Source: Drosophila miranda
Lineage: Eukaryota; Arthropoda; Insecta; Diptera; Drosophilidae
Length of the DNA stretch: 64,000 nucleotides
NCBI RefSeq assembly: GCF_003369915.1
Contig: NC_046676.1
Location: 23,746,001-23,810,000, forward strand
Direction of reading: 5' to 3'
The notes below the pieces were generated by a model. It was given only the letters and a program-made list of their open reading frames with translations. It was not told the origin of the DNA and did no database searches. Positions within the stretch are counted from its first letter, which is position 1. Each line of letters starts with the position of its first letter. This document shows, one piece after another, positions 47,574 to 59,400 of the stretch. Position numbers and translations under genes: made by a program.

Positions 47574-48087
47574 TCATTCGGTGTGGGCCTTCGAGAATGA
47601 TTGTTCCGTGAGGAACTTTCTGAATGCGACCACGACCTGCCTGGTGACTTCCTGCAGCACCTCCTGCAACAGTTCTCTCTCCGTGTTGGTGAACTCCTGA
47701 TCCACTACCTCCGCTCTTACTAAATGCAAGCCCTCCTCCTCGGTCGCAGTCTCGCCGGAAGAGTCAAGGGAAACCTTTTCGGCGCGGCGGCAATCCAGGG
47801 AGTCGGACACAATGATCCTGTGGTTCCGCTCCAGCAGATAGCGCAACGCCCGGTCGTCGCCAATGACGGTATTGTCCTCGGCACTGACCAAGTACCGGCC
47901 CACGATCCCAATTTGAGCGGCTGCAATACGACTGGGTCTGATTGGGTTTCAGTTGGTGTGGCATGCAACAGTTACCTGTGTCGAAGATGTTCTTCATCAC
48001 GGGTCTAGTGAAGCTTCCCAGAATCGAGTTCTTCCCGGTGGGACACAATATTTTTGCAAAGTAGATGCCTTTTGTTAGACTAGACAT
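47574..48087 (-). CDS. Unrecognised 152-residue protein
   Basis: Two exons: 48087-47976 and 47920-47574. The 55-bp intron (GTAACT...TTGCAG, phase 1) joins ...NIFDT to AAQIGIVGRYL. I use the ATG at 48087, because the frame upstream of it has no ATG. I do not recognise the family. The N-terminus is basic and mildly hydrophobic (MSSLTKGIYFAKILCPTGKN); the middle (IGIVGRYLVSAEDNTVIGDDRALRYLLERNHRIIVSDSL) looks like an alpha/beta segment; the C-terminal third (TNTERELLQEVLQEVTRQVVVAFRKFL) is an amphipathic helix. There is no signal peptide or TM segment. Codon use, intron borders and a well-placed AATAAA support a real gene. It converges on the ligase gene. Confidence 0.7.
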
Positions 48088-51000
48088 TTTCAAAGGTTTT
48101 TTCAAGTTATCGGTTTGCTTCCCCCAAAATAGAATGAGTTGTAGGTCCTGCTGTACACTATTCTGTTGTGATCCGAATAGCCAACTTATTTCTATTGTGT
48201 TCTTATATTTATGTACCTATTGTATGGGGTACTCGTTGTTCCCCCATTCCTTCGTATATTCGCTGGCTATCATTCGACAATGTTCTGATGCCGTTTCCCG
48301 GTCACGTTACCACCTTTTTCCATGGGAAATCCAGCTGAAAATGTAAATATCTGCCATCACAAATGCAATAATTTAACTTCCGGTTAATAGTGGCATTTTG
48401 TGTTTCCGTTTCTGTTCATCGCCATCGCCGGCATTTCCGCCGCCTGCCGCATGCCGCATGCCGCATGCCGCACTCTGCTGCAATCTGTTCTCTGGCAGTT
48501 TCGTCTGGCTCTTACTGGGGAGGGGGCGTACGGGTTATGCAAAGCGTTGACCGTCCGTCCGGGCCACTCGACACAAAATTGCCGAACCGGAACCGGAGTA
48601 GTCGTGGCTTTCGCTTTGGCTTTGGCTTTGGCTGTGGATGCGGCGGAGAGCCTCATCTAAGCCAAGCAAATTCAATGTTTCGTGTCCTGTTTTGTTTGCC
48701 TTTTCATGGAGTGAGCAGCGCGGAGGAGGAGGAGGAGGAAGAGGAGGAGACGGAGCAGGAGGTCCTCTCCCTTTTGCTGTTCTGGCTGGCACACACACAT
48801 GGCAGCTCTTACACCATTCCCCATATTTCGGGACACCCTTCATGGCATTCTTAAGCGGCCATCGTCGGCATCGTAAATTATTCAAATTTTGAGTCGTAAA
48901 TAAACGCGCATAAACATAAGAACAATCGTTGTTGCTCGGCCTGCTTCTGCCACTTCTGCCACGCCCACGGTGCATCTTTTCAGATTTCCAAATGGCTTCT
49001 CCCCCTCCTCCTGCCGTACCACTCCCCCTTGCGGCCTTGTGGCAAATTGTTGAGAGCGCTGGAGCGCAGTTGCAACTATGCTTCTGGCATATTCCTGCCC
49101 TTTTGGGCGCTTAAAATTGATGCTTTCTAAAGGGTTTGTGTGTTCGCTTTTAAATTGCGATTTAAGCCATTGTGATGGACCGTTCAGGCACGCGTGTGTG
49201 CTCCTTTCAGCCCTCTTGCGACCTGCCACTGACACGCTGCTAATGTGTTCACGACTGTTGACTCGAAGCGATTGACGACTTTGATTGATTGATGGACGTG
49301 CGGCGCAAAAGGTTACCGGGATACAGTATTTGATTGAGCTCAAAACCAATGTCTTATCTTTGGCTAACAAACATTCCATTAAAATACCGACCAACCACAA
49401 TAACTACTTGAAAATCGCTCTAATTTTGTGTTTAAATCGTTTCGAAAGGCTTTTTGGAATCATCGAAAATTCGAATTTAGAATTTAGAATCTGGAATCTC
49501 TGCTTTCTGTTTTGCGCTCAATATTTGGGCTCTGGACGAGTATGATGAGAATGAGTTTAATCACTCATTCAGTTTCTAATTATGCCATCGGCACTGGCTC
49601 CACCCTGCCCCTCTCCCCCGCTCTGCAGACGATGTTTACAGGCAATTACCGTTTTAGTGTTTCGCTGTCAACTCGAATGCCGTTCGCCATTGTTTATTGC
49701 ACGCTCTCTCTCTCTCTCTCTCTCTCTATGCTGTGTGCTCGCGGTGCAGGGCAGGGCAGCGCACTTCGGCTGTTTGCGGTTCGCTTCACACACACACACA
49801 CACACACACACATGCTAGAGGGGGGGCTAGGGTGGCTGTTGGGTTGGGGATTCCTAATTGCATGGCTGCCAGCAATGTATCATCGCAGGAGCAATTTCTG
49901 TTGGAGTTGGAGCTCGAGTCGGAGTGGCAGATGCAGGTAAAAATGCTCGCTAATGCTGCGAATGTTTACTGCTGGCTGATGGTCACTGAAATTAGCCAGC
50001 AGTACAGGAGGACCTCCTCGATTGTAGCCACCAAAGTTGAGGATTGCCTAAAGGAGGAGGATACCCTATTCTGGACGCAGAACGCATCTTTAATTTGGTT
50101 AATCTATGGCCCGGGTCACCAGATTTGATTAGTCAATTAAAATTCAAAGATATTAAATTAGTTGAAAGGATTCTCGAATTAATAACCACCAACAGGAGTC
50201 TGATGCTGAGTCTGAGAACAAGGCAATTCGAGTCCTTCAGCGGGAATGAATTATTCATTACCAGTCGTCGCTGGTCGCTGGTCGATGATTAAATCAAATC
50301 ACTTCAACCCGTTGCCAGGCCTGCGACTCCGCCAGCCGGGTTCAAGTCAAGGTCGTTGTCGTTGTTATCGGGGCGCTGTGCAAATGATGCCCACGGGCCG
50401 AATTACTGTCTGTGCGGGTGGGTGGTTGGGCGGGTTGAAAGTCTTGCCCGGGGGCAAGGGCACGTCAATTTACGCTCCATATTTGCAGTTCGTTGGCTTG
50501 ACAGGAAACAAACGAACCTTCAACTGAGTGGAACAAAATCAAGGAGAAAAGGTCCAAAAAGGTCAAAGGTGGCACAATCGAAAAACAACGAAATAAATAA
50601 GCGCGCAGATCAGACAGGAAGGAAATTACAGTAGAATACCCAATATCCAAATCCAAATATCCACTCCCCGGCGATGTGTGACCATGACCATGACTCGCTG
50701 TCGCAGAAGTATCTTTGAAATGCGTAGCTCTGGCCTTCTGCAGCAGAATGGTATCCTTGGGCCTGAAATTGAATTGGCATTTCCATCTGCAACAGCATCT
50801 GCAATGCAAAGAGCAATCAAGAGCATTCTTCTCTGCTCCTTGCCGGCTTGATTTGAATTTCCATTTTGCATGCTGGTGCATTGCCCATTTGCTTTTAATA
50901 AAAATCCATTAAAAGTCAACAAAACAGGAGCAGCTACGTGCAGGAGCAGCATGTGCGCCAGAAGTAATAAAAAAGGGCCCAAGCAGTGGCGAGCGTGCAA

Positions 51001-52262
51001 CCGGAGACGGAAGTCGACGCAGACAAACACCAGATACGAGAGGGCACCAGCACCATGCAACAAAAGTGGCGAAAGAAGGAGCAGGAGAAGCCTGGGAAAA
51101 GGACAACGGATAGGGCTGAAAAGGAAGCAGAAGACAGTAACAGAAACAATGCGATGCCTTTTGCTTTCCGCTCCCTTTTTTTCTTTGGGATGATTTTTAA
51201 ATAAGCAAACATACACTTTTATGACATTCCAATTTAAGAAAAACAAAAGGATGCAGGCAGATGAATAGGGCCGGGGACGGGGGGTAGACGGGGGCTAATA
51301 GGCACAGCCTTGACAGCACGGCACGTCCTGGCGGGATGGGAAGCGAAGCGAAGCGGCGGAACAGTGAAACGACAGAGACCATAAACGAAAATGTGTAAAA
51401 AGCTTAAGCGGCACTAAAAGCGGTCCTCCCCCCAGGCACCGCCCCCGCCCCCGCCCAAGGGCCATGGCCATCCGCAGAGCAAGGCCAGCGACACCCAACA
51501 CACAGCGGGACCCAGGACATCCACCATAGCCTCCAAATAGGTACATAATGGGCTCCTGACACTGTGGGCAGATGTCAACATGTGCTTTTATTATCAGAGA
51601 GTGCACCCGAGGACCTGCCTCTGCCTCTGCCTCTGCCTCTGCAGAGCACGTGGCAGGACTCGAAATGCAACTTAATTAAGAGCCGAAAAAAGGGGAGAGG
51701 GTAAGAGGCAAAGGAGGCAAAGGGGCACCGCCAAAGGAAACTGCATCTGGCATCTGTGGCGGTTAATGCCGTGCGGCCATAAATCTGTCGAAATGCGCTG
51801 CACCCAGCAGCCAGCACCCAGCAGCCAGCATCCTTGTAGAGCAGAGAGCACGGACTGGGAACTGGGGACTGGAGGCTATATAAATATACGACTGCCAGGC
51901 GATAGCCAAGCGAATGGCGACTTTTATGACTTCTTCCACTCCCGCACCCCCACCCCCACCCACAGCGAAAGGAGTGAATTAAATGCGAGGTAATTACATA
52001 TTATAAATGTGTTTAGTTCGGTCCCCGTTCCCAGCAAATTATCACAATGTCCCCGGTTATATGGCGGGCCCATAAACCCCCGTCGAGCGATGCATTTCAG
52101 TGCAGGATCCGGCCAGTCGTTAAGTGAAAACTGTATTCCATTTAGCAGCAAATAAAAGGGGAATATTGTCTAAAACTCGAAATATATATTATAAATGCAG
52201 AACTCGAATGCGGTAATGGTTTGCCGCCCAGAATAAATGGCTACACTGAGGGAAAGATCTCT
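48088..52262. other. 4.2-kb intergenic region
   Basis: No supportable gene. It has a GCATGCC repeat (48436-48470), GGCTTT hexamers (48605-48640), (GAG)n (48720-48750), (CT)n (49702-49727), (CA)n (49790-49812) and CTGCCT hexamers (51617-51645). The minus frame 50626-51246 is long but low-complexity with no codon bias. Confidence 0.5.
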
Positions 52263-53489
52263 TCACTCGCTGGTCAGGATGTCGCACACTTTCTGGACAA
52301 ACTCCGAGCACTTGGCCTCTCCGCCCAGATCCTGGGTGCGGACATCGGAGTCCTTGTACAGCGATTGGATGGCGCACCGAATCCTGGCTGCATGATCGTC
52401 GAGCTTCAGTTCGCGCAGCATGAGCACGGCGGCGAGCAGGAAGCCGGTGGGATTGACCAGATCCTTGCCGACCATCTCCTCGTGCGGCTTGATTTGGCAG
52501 TTGTACATCAGGCCCTTGGAGCTGACCGCGTAGCCGGGGCACATGCCGATGCCGCCCATCATGCTGCCGCCAATGGTGCTGATGACGTCGCCGTACATGC
52601 TGGAGGACACAAGGACGTCGTTGGTCTCCGGCTTCATCAGCATGTTCAGGCAGACCGTGTCCAGGTAGCGCTCCTCGAAGCGCACCTCCTGCACGTGCTT
52701 GTCGGCCTCCTCGTGCATGGCCTCGAGGAAGTTGCCGTCGGTCAGCTGCATGATGTTCGCCTTGTGGGCCACCGTGATCTTCTTGCGCTTCTCCTTGAGG
52801 GCGTAGTCGAAGACGAACTTGGCGAGGCGCGTGGAGCCCACGGAGGTGCTCACCTTAATGGTCTGCAGCACGCCGGGCACCACCCGGTGCTCGATGCCCG
52901 AGTACTCCCCCTCGAACTCGTCCCGCACGATCACGCAGTCGAACTTGCCGTACGGCGACTCGTGTCCCTCCAGGTGTTGGCACACGGACACGTACGCGAA
53001 CTGTTTCAGCTCCTTGCGCAGCTTATCCAACCATCGGTGGCTCTTGATGGGTCCCCTAATGGAAACTTTGTTGCGGTACAGCGACTTCAGCACCTCTGGC
53101 GACACGTCCTCGCTGTCGGGCGCCTTGTGCTCGTGGAAGATGTCCCAGTCGATGGGCACCTTGGCCGCACAGCAGACCTCGAGCACGGCATTCGTCAGCT
53201 CCGCGCCCACGCCGTCGCCATCGATCATGGTTACCATCTTGCGCTTGGGGTCGGCTTTTTCCTTGTCGGGTTCTTTGTCGGGACCCTTGGAAGGTTCTCC
53301 TGATTTTCCAGGACTCTTTCCGCATATGCTGCTCGCCTGGAGCTTGCCGCAGTCCTTGGACTGGTTCTTCGACTGGTTCTTTGACTGGTCCTTTGACTGG
53401 TCCTTCGACTGGTCCTTCGAAGCATAACGCTGACAAAGCCCGAGGACTGCTCGCCGCTGGCCCGATCGCAGCTGTCGGACAATGTTCAT
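52263..53489 (-). CDS. CG3483: Divergent NAD-isocitrate dehydrogenase (IDH3)-like mitochondrial protein
   Basis: Intronless, 408 residues. The N-terminus (MNIVRQLRSGQRRAVLGLCQRYAS) is a good mitochondrial presequence. Then come about six KDQS/KNQS repeats (residues 25-47) and a lysine/proline linker to about 84. The IDH fold follows: MIDGDGVGAELT, RDEFEGEYSGIEH, VAHKANIMQLTDG, LDTVCLNM, MYGDVISTIGGSMMGG and GKDLVNPTGFLLAAVLMLREL. Compared with IDH3A, NVRPC is YVSVC, the SMNLLLRK stretch is WLDKLRK, the second metal Asp of YGDILSDL is Thr, and the NAD loop HGTAPDIAGKD is IKPHEEMVGKD without HGT. Catalysis is therefore doubtful; a regulatory or structural subunit is plausible. Lack of introns suggests retroposition. 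Identity with CG3483 is from memory. Confidence 0.85.
   Translation of the reverse strand: MNIVRQLRSGQRRAVLGLCQRYASKDQSKDQSKDQSKNQSKNQSKDCGKLQASSICGKSPGKSGEPSKGPDKEPDKEKADPKRKMVTMIDGDGVGAELTNAVLEVCCAAKVPIDWDIFHEHKAPDSEDVSPEVLKSLYRNKVSIRGPIKSHRWLDKLRKELKQFAYVSVCQHLEGHESPYGKFDCVIVRDEFEGEYSGIEHRVVPGVLQTIKVSTSVGSTRLAKFVFDYALKEKRKKITVAHKANIMQLTDGNFLEAMHEEADKHVQEVRFEERYLDTVCLNMLMKPETNDVLVSSSMYGDVISTIGGSMMGGIGMCPGYAVSSKGLMYNCQIKPHEEMVGKDLVNPTGFLLAAVLMLRELKLDDHAARIRCAIQSLYKDSDVRTQDLGGEAKCSEFVQKVCDILTSE
53352..53421 (-). repeat. 12-bp coding tandem repeat (KDQS/KNQS)
   Basis: About six near-identical 12-bp units (GACTGGTCCTTC on the plus strand) inside the first tenth of the IDH-like gene, just after the predicted presequence. 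Copy number is likely to vary within the species. Confidence 0.8.
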
Positions 53490-56400
53490 TATATTAAATT
53501 TTGTTTATAAATATTCATTCTGTGTATGAAATGACATCGAAATGTCTGCTCATATGCTCGGCTCGGTTGAACTCGAAACTTCTGGCCGCAAATCGATTTG
53601 GCAGCATTTCAATGGCATTTCCATAAATTCCCATTCCCGGCAATGGGTTGGCCACGCTTTGGCAGCGGATCCAAGTGGGTCAATGTGGGATTCAAAGGGC
53701 AGGCCGTTGCCGCCCCTCCCCACCCCCTTAATCGCTGATACCTGACGAGGTGGGTGGCCAGTGGGTGGGTGTTGGGTGTCTGTGTAAAAGTGACAAATGG
53801 CATGTCAACGGCTCCTGGGGGAAAAAACAATAACTGCCGCCGACAGACTAATGTTTGCTCCACATCGTGGGCGTGGCAATTATGAGGCGTAGCCTGTGAT
53901 TTTTCACACAACAGGAGCCCGGACCATGCCCATTAAAATCGAGCAGACCATTAAGAGCAGACCACAGGGAACCAGCCTCAGAGAGGCAGGCAGGCCTCGG
54001 TGACAGGAGAATCCTGAAATAAATATGCAGTAATTATTCGGGGAAACGCTGATTACAATTTAAGAATTATAAATTAAGCACGAAAGCTGTTCACCCAAGA
54101 CAACGCGGATGGATCCCTAGTGATTCCAGGTTTACGACCACGCCTTTTACGATCCACCTTTCGCTAACTTCACTTCACTTCACTTCACTTCAGTTCAGTT
54201 CACATGGAGCCAGAACTGGCTCCCTGTGTAATGTGTAATGTGTTTGTCTCTGGTTCTGCTTCTGCTTCTGCTTCTGGTTTACTATCATATTTTATCGCGT
54301 TTGGCCTCAATATTGACAGCTTCCTGCCCATAAAAGCCAACAAAGTGCAGTTGGCCAACAAAGTCGCTCCAATGAATGGCCAAAAACTTAGAAAAACTTC
54401 GTGTAAACATTTGCCAACAGCAAAAGCAAAAGCAAAAGCAACTGAAACTGTAAGTGCAAGTGCAAGTGCAAAAGCAACGCCAGTGAGCCACACAATGTGT
54501 GAACTTTAACTATTATTAACCCCGGGCCCCGGCCTCGAGTTCATTGTGCAGTAAATTGAAAGTTAAGTCGAGACGAGGACCGGCTACAGAGGTGGATTGC
54601 GGAAGACAAAGGCCCCCTTCGTCGGGACTTCCTGACTTCCTGACTGGCACATTCAATTCGAGCCTGAAATGGTTTCTCACTGTCAATATGTAAATTATGC
54701 TGCATCTGTATACCAGGAGCTAGGGCAAATGTCACTTGAAGCCGTTCAATAATCAACTTCAAACAATGAAACGTTCAAAGCCGTAGCCATAGGGAGACAC
54801 GGATTGTTCCTCTGTGGCAGATTTTGTGCACTTAGCAACCGTTTAAAGATGTTGCTAACATTACCCACAGAACAGTAGCAATAATCATGGTTGCAGGGGG
54901 GTGGGCGGAGGGAGGGTCTGCCGGTTGGGTGGCTAGGGAAAACAATATAAATGCATGGCTTATTTGCAAGCTGTGTGCTCTCGAGTGCATGCCATGTTTG
55001 TGTGTGATGTTTGTGTGTGTTTGTGTGTGTGTGTGTATGGGGGGGGGGGGAACGCTCAAAGGGAAAACCGCACAAGTGAATTACTTTTCAACTCTGCTGC
55101 TGAACCCATTCAAACCCATTCGAGCCACTCGCACACGTGCTAGCTGATCTGCAGGCGACTGTGACTGGGACTGTGACTCTGGAATATGCATCTATCTGCA
55201 GGGAGAGCCGTTAGGTGAATGTGAATGCGAATGTGAATGTGTCCTGTGATTACTTTCCCTTTCCGACGAAAGAGAAACGGAAATTCTATCAGCAGCCCCA
55301 GTCTCGTCGCCGCTGAGTGCACTCCGATTTAGTAATCCGCGAGTCGAGAACACATTAGAGCTATTAAATGAATGACTAGAGCTTTAGCGAGTGTGTACCA
55401 TGGTGCAGAGTACGGTCTGAATGGGAAATTATGATCCCATGTCTCTGATTGTCTGTGCTTTGGGCTCATGAATAGAATATGGGAACCTTATCATTTCTAG
55501 GGGCTGAATGTTGATTTAAGGCTTTCCCGGGGGTCGACTCGAGCCGAGAGGCCTTGCCAAAAAAAGTTTTTCACACCCAAATCTCCGGCCGTAGCTCCCC
55601 GCAGGAAGGGACAAATATCCTGGCCCTGGCACCCAGCACCCACCCCACTGTTTTCCTTGTTTATGTAGTCGGGCGACGTGCAACCCTTTTGTCGATGGGT
55701 TTCCCTTCGAAATTTAATGCCAGGTCAAGCGGCAGCAACAGAAGGACTGGAATGGAATGAAAAAAGGAGCAAAATACTGTTGCATATTTGATTGTCTCGT
55801 TCAATATTTGCATACTCGGACATTTGCTCTTCTGACCCTTGATCTCCTCATCCTTTTCAGACTCCTCTCCCTCAGCTCTTGTTGGCTTACAGTTCGTTTG
55901 CTCTGGCTTCGGTCCTGGGATCCCTGTCAGAGTCAAGTTATCGACTCCAAGGTGCCTCTGAAGATGCGTCGTCGTCGCCGTCGTCGTCGTCGTCGCTATG
56001 CAAACAGAATCCTGCCAGACGGCACAATTTGCATCCCTATTCTTTTTTTTGTTTTCATCCGGTCTCATCTGTATCGAATTGTGGCCCCCCCCCCTTGGCT
56101 GTTAATTCCAGTCGAGGTCCAGGTAAAAGCTTGGGAAGACAGGCACCTGCTCGAATCGGTTTACGGAAAACGCAATCCCAGCACGTAGCCGATGCACTGG
56201 GACGGAGGGGGCAATCCCCTGTAACTGGTGGCTGGATTTGGCCAATATTTTATTATTTATAGCCACCCAAAATAATAATCAAAAACCCCAATGGCCAAGT
56301 GCTATCCAGGACTTGTTTTTACCACAACTGAATGATTAATTGAGCGTTTTTGAGCGCCGAATGGCTAAATGCTTGCCTCTATTTGTGATCCCGATTGAGC

Positions 56401-59400
56401 GGCACTTATATCATATAATATTTACACACAATCGCACACACCCACGACACTGTGCTGCATGTCGTTTGAAAATAGGAATATTAAAGTGTGATTTATAGCA
56501 GAGTGCACAGGGCACTCGGATGATGGTTTAGCGACTCGGAAAGGACACATTTCCGAGCCTGTAAAGTACACATTGTTTCCAGTTGCTGCTTCATATTTTT
56601 ATTGATTATTGTCCTCTTAAATCGGACAGATTCCACTGGAACAATTTTCCTGCAGAGGAGTTTCCAAAGTCGTTCCACAAAGGATCGATAAAAGGCTTTG
56701 ATTTATTTTAGAATTTATTTAAATGCATATTTTATATGGAGAAAAACACTACCTGGCGCATTCACACGTAACGAAAGGCGGCGACGATTCAATTTCCCTT
56801 GAAATTCATTGAAATTTTGATTATTCCCTGGGGGAATATTTTTGAATTGTTGTGATTAAATCCCCCATCTGTGGAGTGCCAAATCAGGAGGAGCTTTTGT
56901 CCAAGGACAATCAGGGATTTAATTGTCAATCCGTTGCCGAAGCAACAGAATCAATTAAATGGCGATTAAAAGTGCTTATGACAATAATTGATGCCCCATA
57001 GCCGCAGAGCCCCAGAGCCCCACCATTCGACGGCCAATTGAGTGGACTTACTTTGTGGCAGGCCGCAGAAACACGATTTCATTGACAAATGCTCTTGAGA
57101 TTTGATGGCACATGGGGGTTACGTTCCGCTCCGTTCTGTCTGGATGAAATAAACATTTTTAATCGAGCTGGGAGTCCGGGCAGACAGGGCAAATATTTGC
57201 CTGTTCTGCTGGATTGATTAGCTCTTCAACAGTTAGTCGGACTTCTGGTCAAAACAGTGGGGGAGGGGAGCAGGGGGGGCGATTATAGACGAGTAAATAC
57301 AATGTGAGTAAATAAACAGACAATTATTTGGTGTACACGGTGTTTGTTTAAGGGTAAATCGTGGATTATTTGAGAGTAGCTAACAGCCATCCAATCTACA
57401 GATGAATTACAATTAAAGTGAGCATAAATTCGGGCGAATACGCATGGATACGAGTATTCCCGGAGATATTGGCATATATTCATGCCCGCACACTCTCTGT
57501 TATTCCAGTCACAGCACAGGGCAGTATTGTGCACGCAGTACGGTTTGTTTATGCGTCCGTCGAAGCGTAAAAAGTCGCGAGTTCTGACAGTTAAATATGG
57601 TTGGATATTTTTTACGAGCGCCGCTGCCTTGCCGCACGGACCACTGCACGTTACACAGACAGGCGGCCGCAACAAAAGGAGCACAAAAGTTAATTAATTT
57701 CAAGTTAAAGGACAACCTCGAATGTGCTGCGAATCGTCATTTGTTTGCCTCCCCCGTCTGCTCTGCATATCTCAGAGCTGGTCGGATGTTCTGTGGGAGG
57801 GGTGGTCCTGCAGCTCACATAAATTGATTCCATACAAAAGGGATAATTCATTTTGGTTTCGTTTCGTTTCGTTTCGTTTGCACCTCGATTCCCGGTTGCA
57901 TTGTCCGACTTAAAACCTGGATTACTGTCGCCCGCACTCTTGCCGGACAATGTGATAAATCATTGGCCCGCCCCCTGCCCCGTTCAGGGCGGGCCTCGCT
58001 TCAGATTAAGCCAAAGAACCAAAGAACCAAAGAATAGGCGATGTTATGGCAGTTCGGTTTTAAGTTGCAAACTTGATTAAATATCACATTTTAGCCCCTG
58101 GCCTTTGTCAGTCGTCTCTAATTGGTTTACCAACATTTAACACCACGACCGGAGGACATCCTGCATCCTGTCTGCTGCAACTTAAAATGGAGCTCACGTA
58201 AGGAGTCTTGGGCAAGTCAATTTATATCAAGTGCGGGAAAATGGACAGCAACACGTTGTGGGGGAAGTGACAGGTACATAAAGCTCTTGGCCTGCTCATA
58301 ACTCAACGGTAGGGAGGCACGGCAACGGGTGGCACGGCAACGGGAGGCACGGCAACGGGAGGACATTTCCCCACAAGAAGACAACGTCAAAAATTTAATT
58401 ACAGCTACATATTAGCTAGTTCTTGCATAAACAACAAACAGACACCAAAAATTGCAGGACACCCCCATACTCCGTCGCACTCCCACTCCCCCTGCCCCCT
58501 TCCCCCTCCTGCTGTCAGTCCCGCGTCCTGGCTGGACAAACATGAGCCAATTTCATGCTGCAGCCCAGCAGAAACGAAAGGCAAAAACTGACGTCTATTA
58601 CTTGCTTTCTCAGCTTTCCCAGCCTTCCCGGCCCCCTACTCGTCCCCTCTTCCGCCGTGGGAGGGCAGGCTGCTGTACATTTTGCCAGCGCTACTCATTG
58701 TCTGGGTCCGGAGCCATAAATTATTAAATTTTAACAAGTTTTTATGCAACGGCCACTTCCTGTCTCCTTGTCTCCTTGTCTGTCTGCTCTAGAACATCTC
58801 CAGCGCCCATCCTCGTCCTGCCTGCTCGCGTACCCAGTGGCCTCCAATGGAGAAACTTGGCTTACTTTGTCCGAGTGGCGTCCTGGGCCGGAACGTGACT
58901 GAAAAACCGCGCTGCGGTGCCGCGCCCCTAATTGCAAAGCATGCGGCTACATTGATTGCAATAATGATTGCATTAATAGGAACAGAACAACTTTTCCCTC
59001 AGCAAATTGCATTTGAAAACTGGAGCAAACACTCCTGCCCACTGGTCTCCAAGTCAATTATTCCAATTAAAGTAAGAAATACTCGTGGATTGATTACATT
59101 TACGAGAACTCAACAACTGTCGGACAAAACAACTGCTGCAACCATCGATTCATTGTTCAGTGTTCAATCGAAGGCTATTAAGAAATTAGCTCTATCTTAG
59201 GACTCCTTGTAGATTGTGCCTGCCATAAAAGCCACCTGCAGCACATCCTGTGGATGCTAAACGTATAATTCGAAGCGTTTAATGTGGTTATATCTAGATG
59301 AGAATAATTAAAAACTTTCTTTTAATGGATTTAATTACATGAAAACTGAGAGGAGGAAAGATGATAAAGAGCAACATAGGAAAAGTATTTCATTCTTTTG

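Noticed and set aside
50330-50350. GGTTCAAGTC, a tRNA B-box look-alike
   Set aside because: No A box at the correct distance and no cloverleaf can be folded.
50626-51246. 206-codon minus-strand frame
   Set aside because: Leucine/serine low complexity, random codon use, no splice context or domain.
52221-53303. 360-codon plus-strand frame opposite the IDH-like gene
   Set aside because: Antisense shadow; the minus strand has clear IDH motifs.
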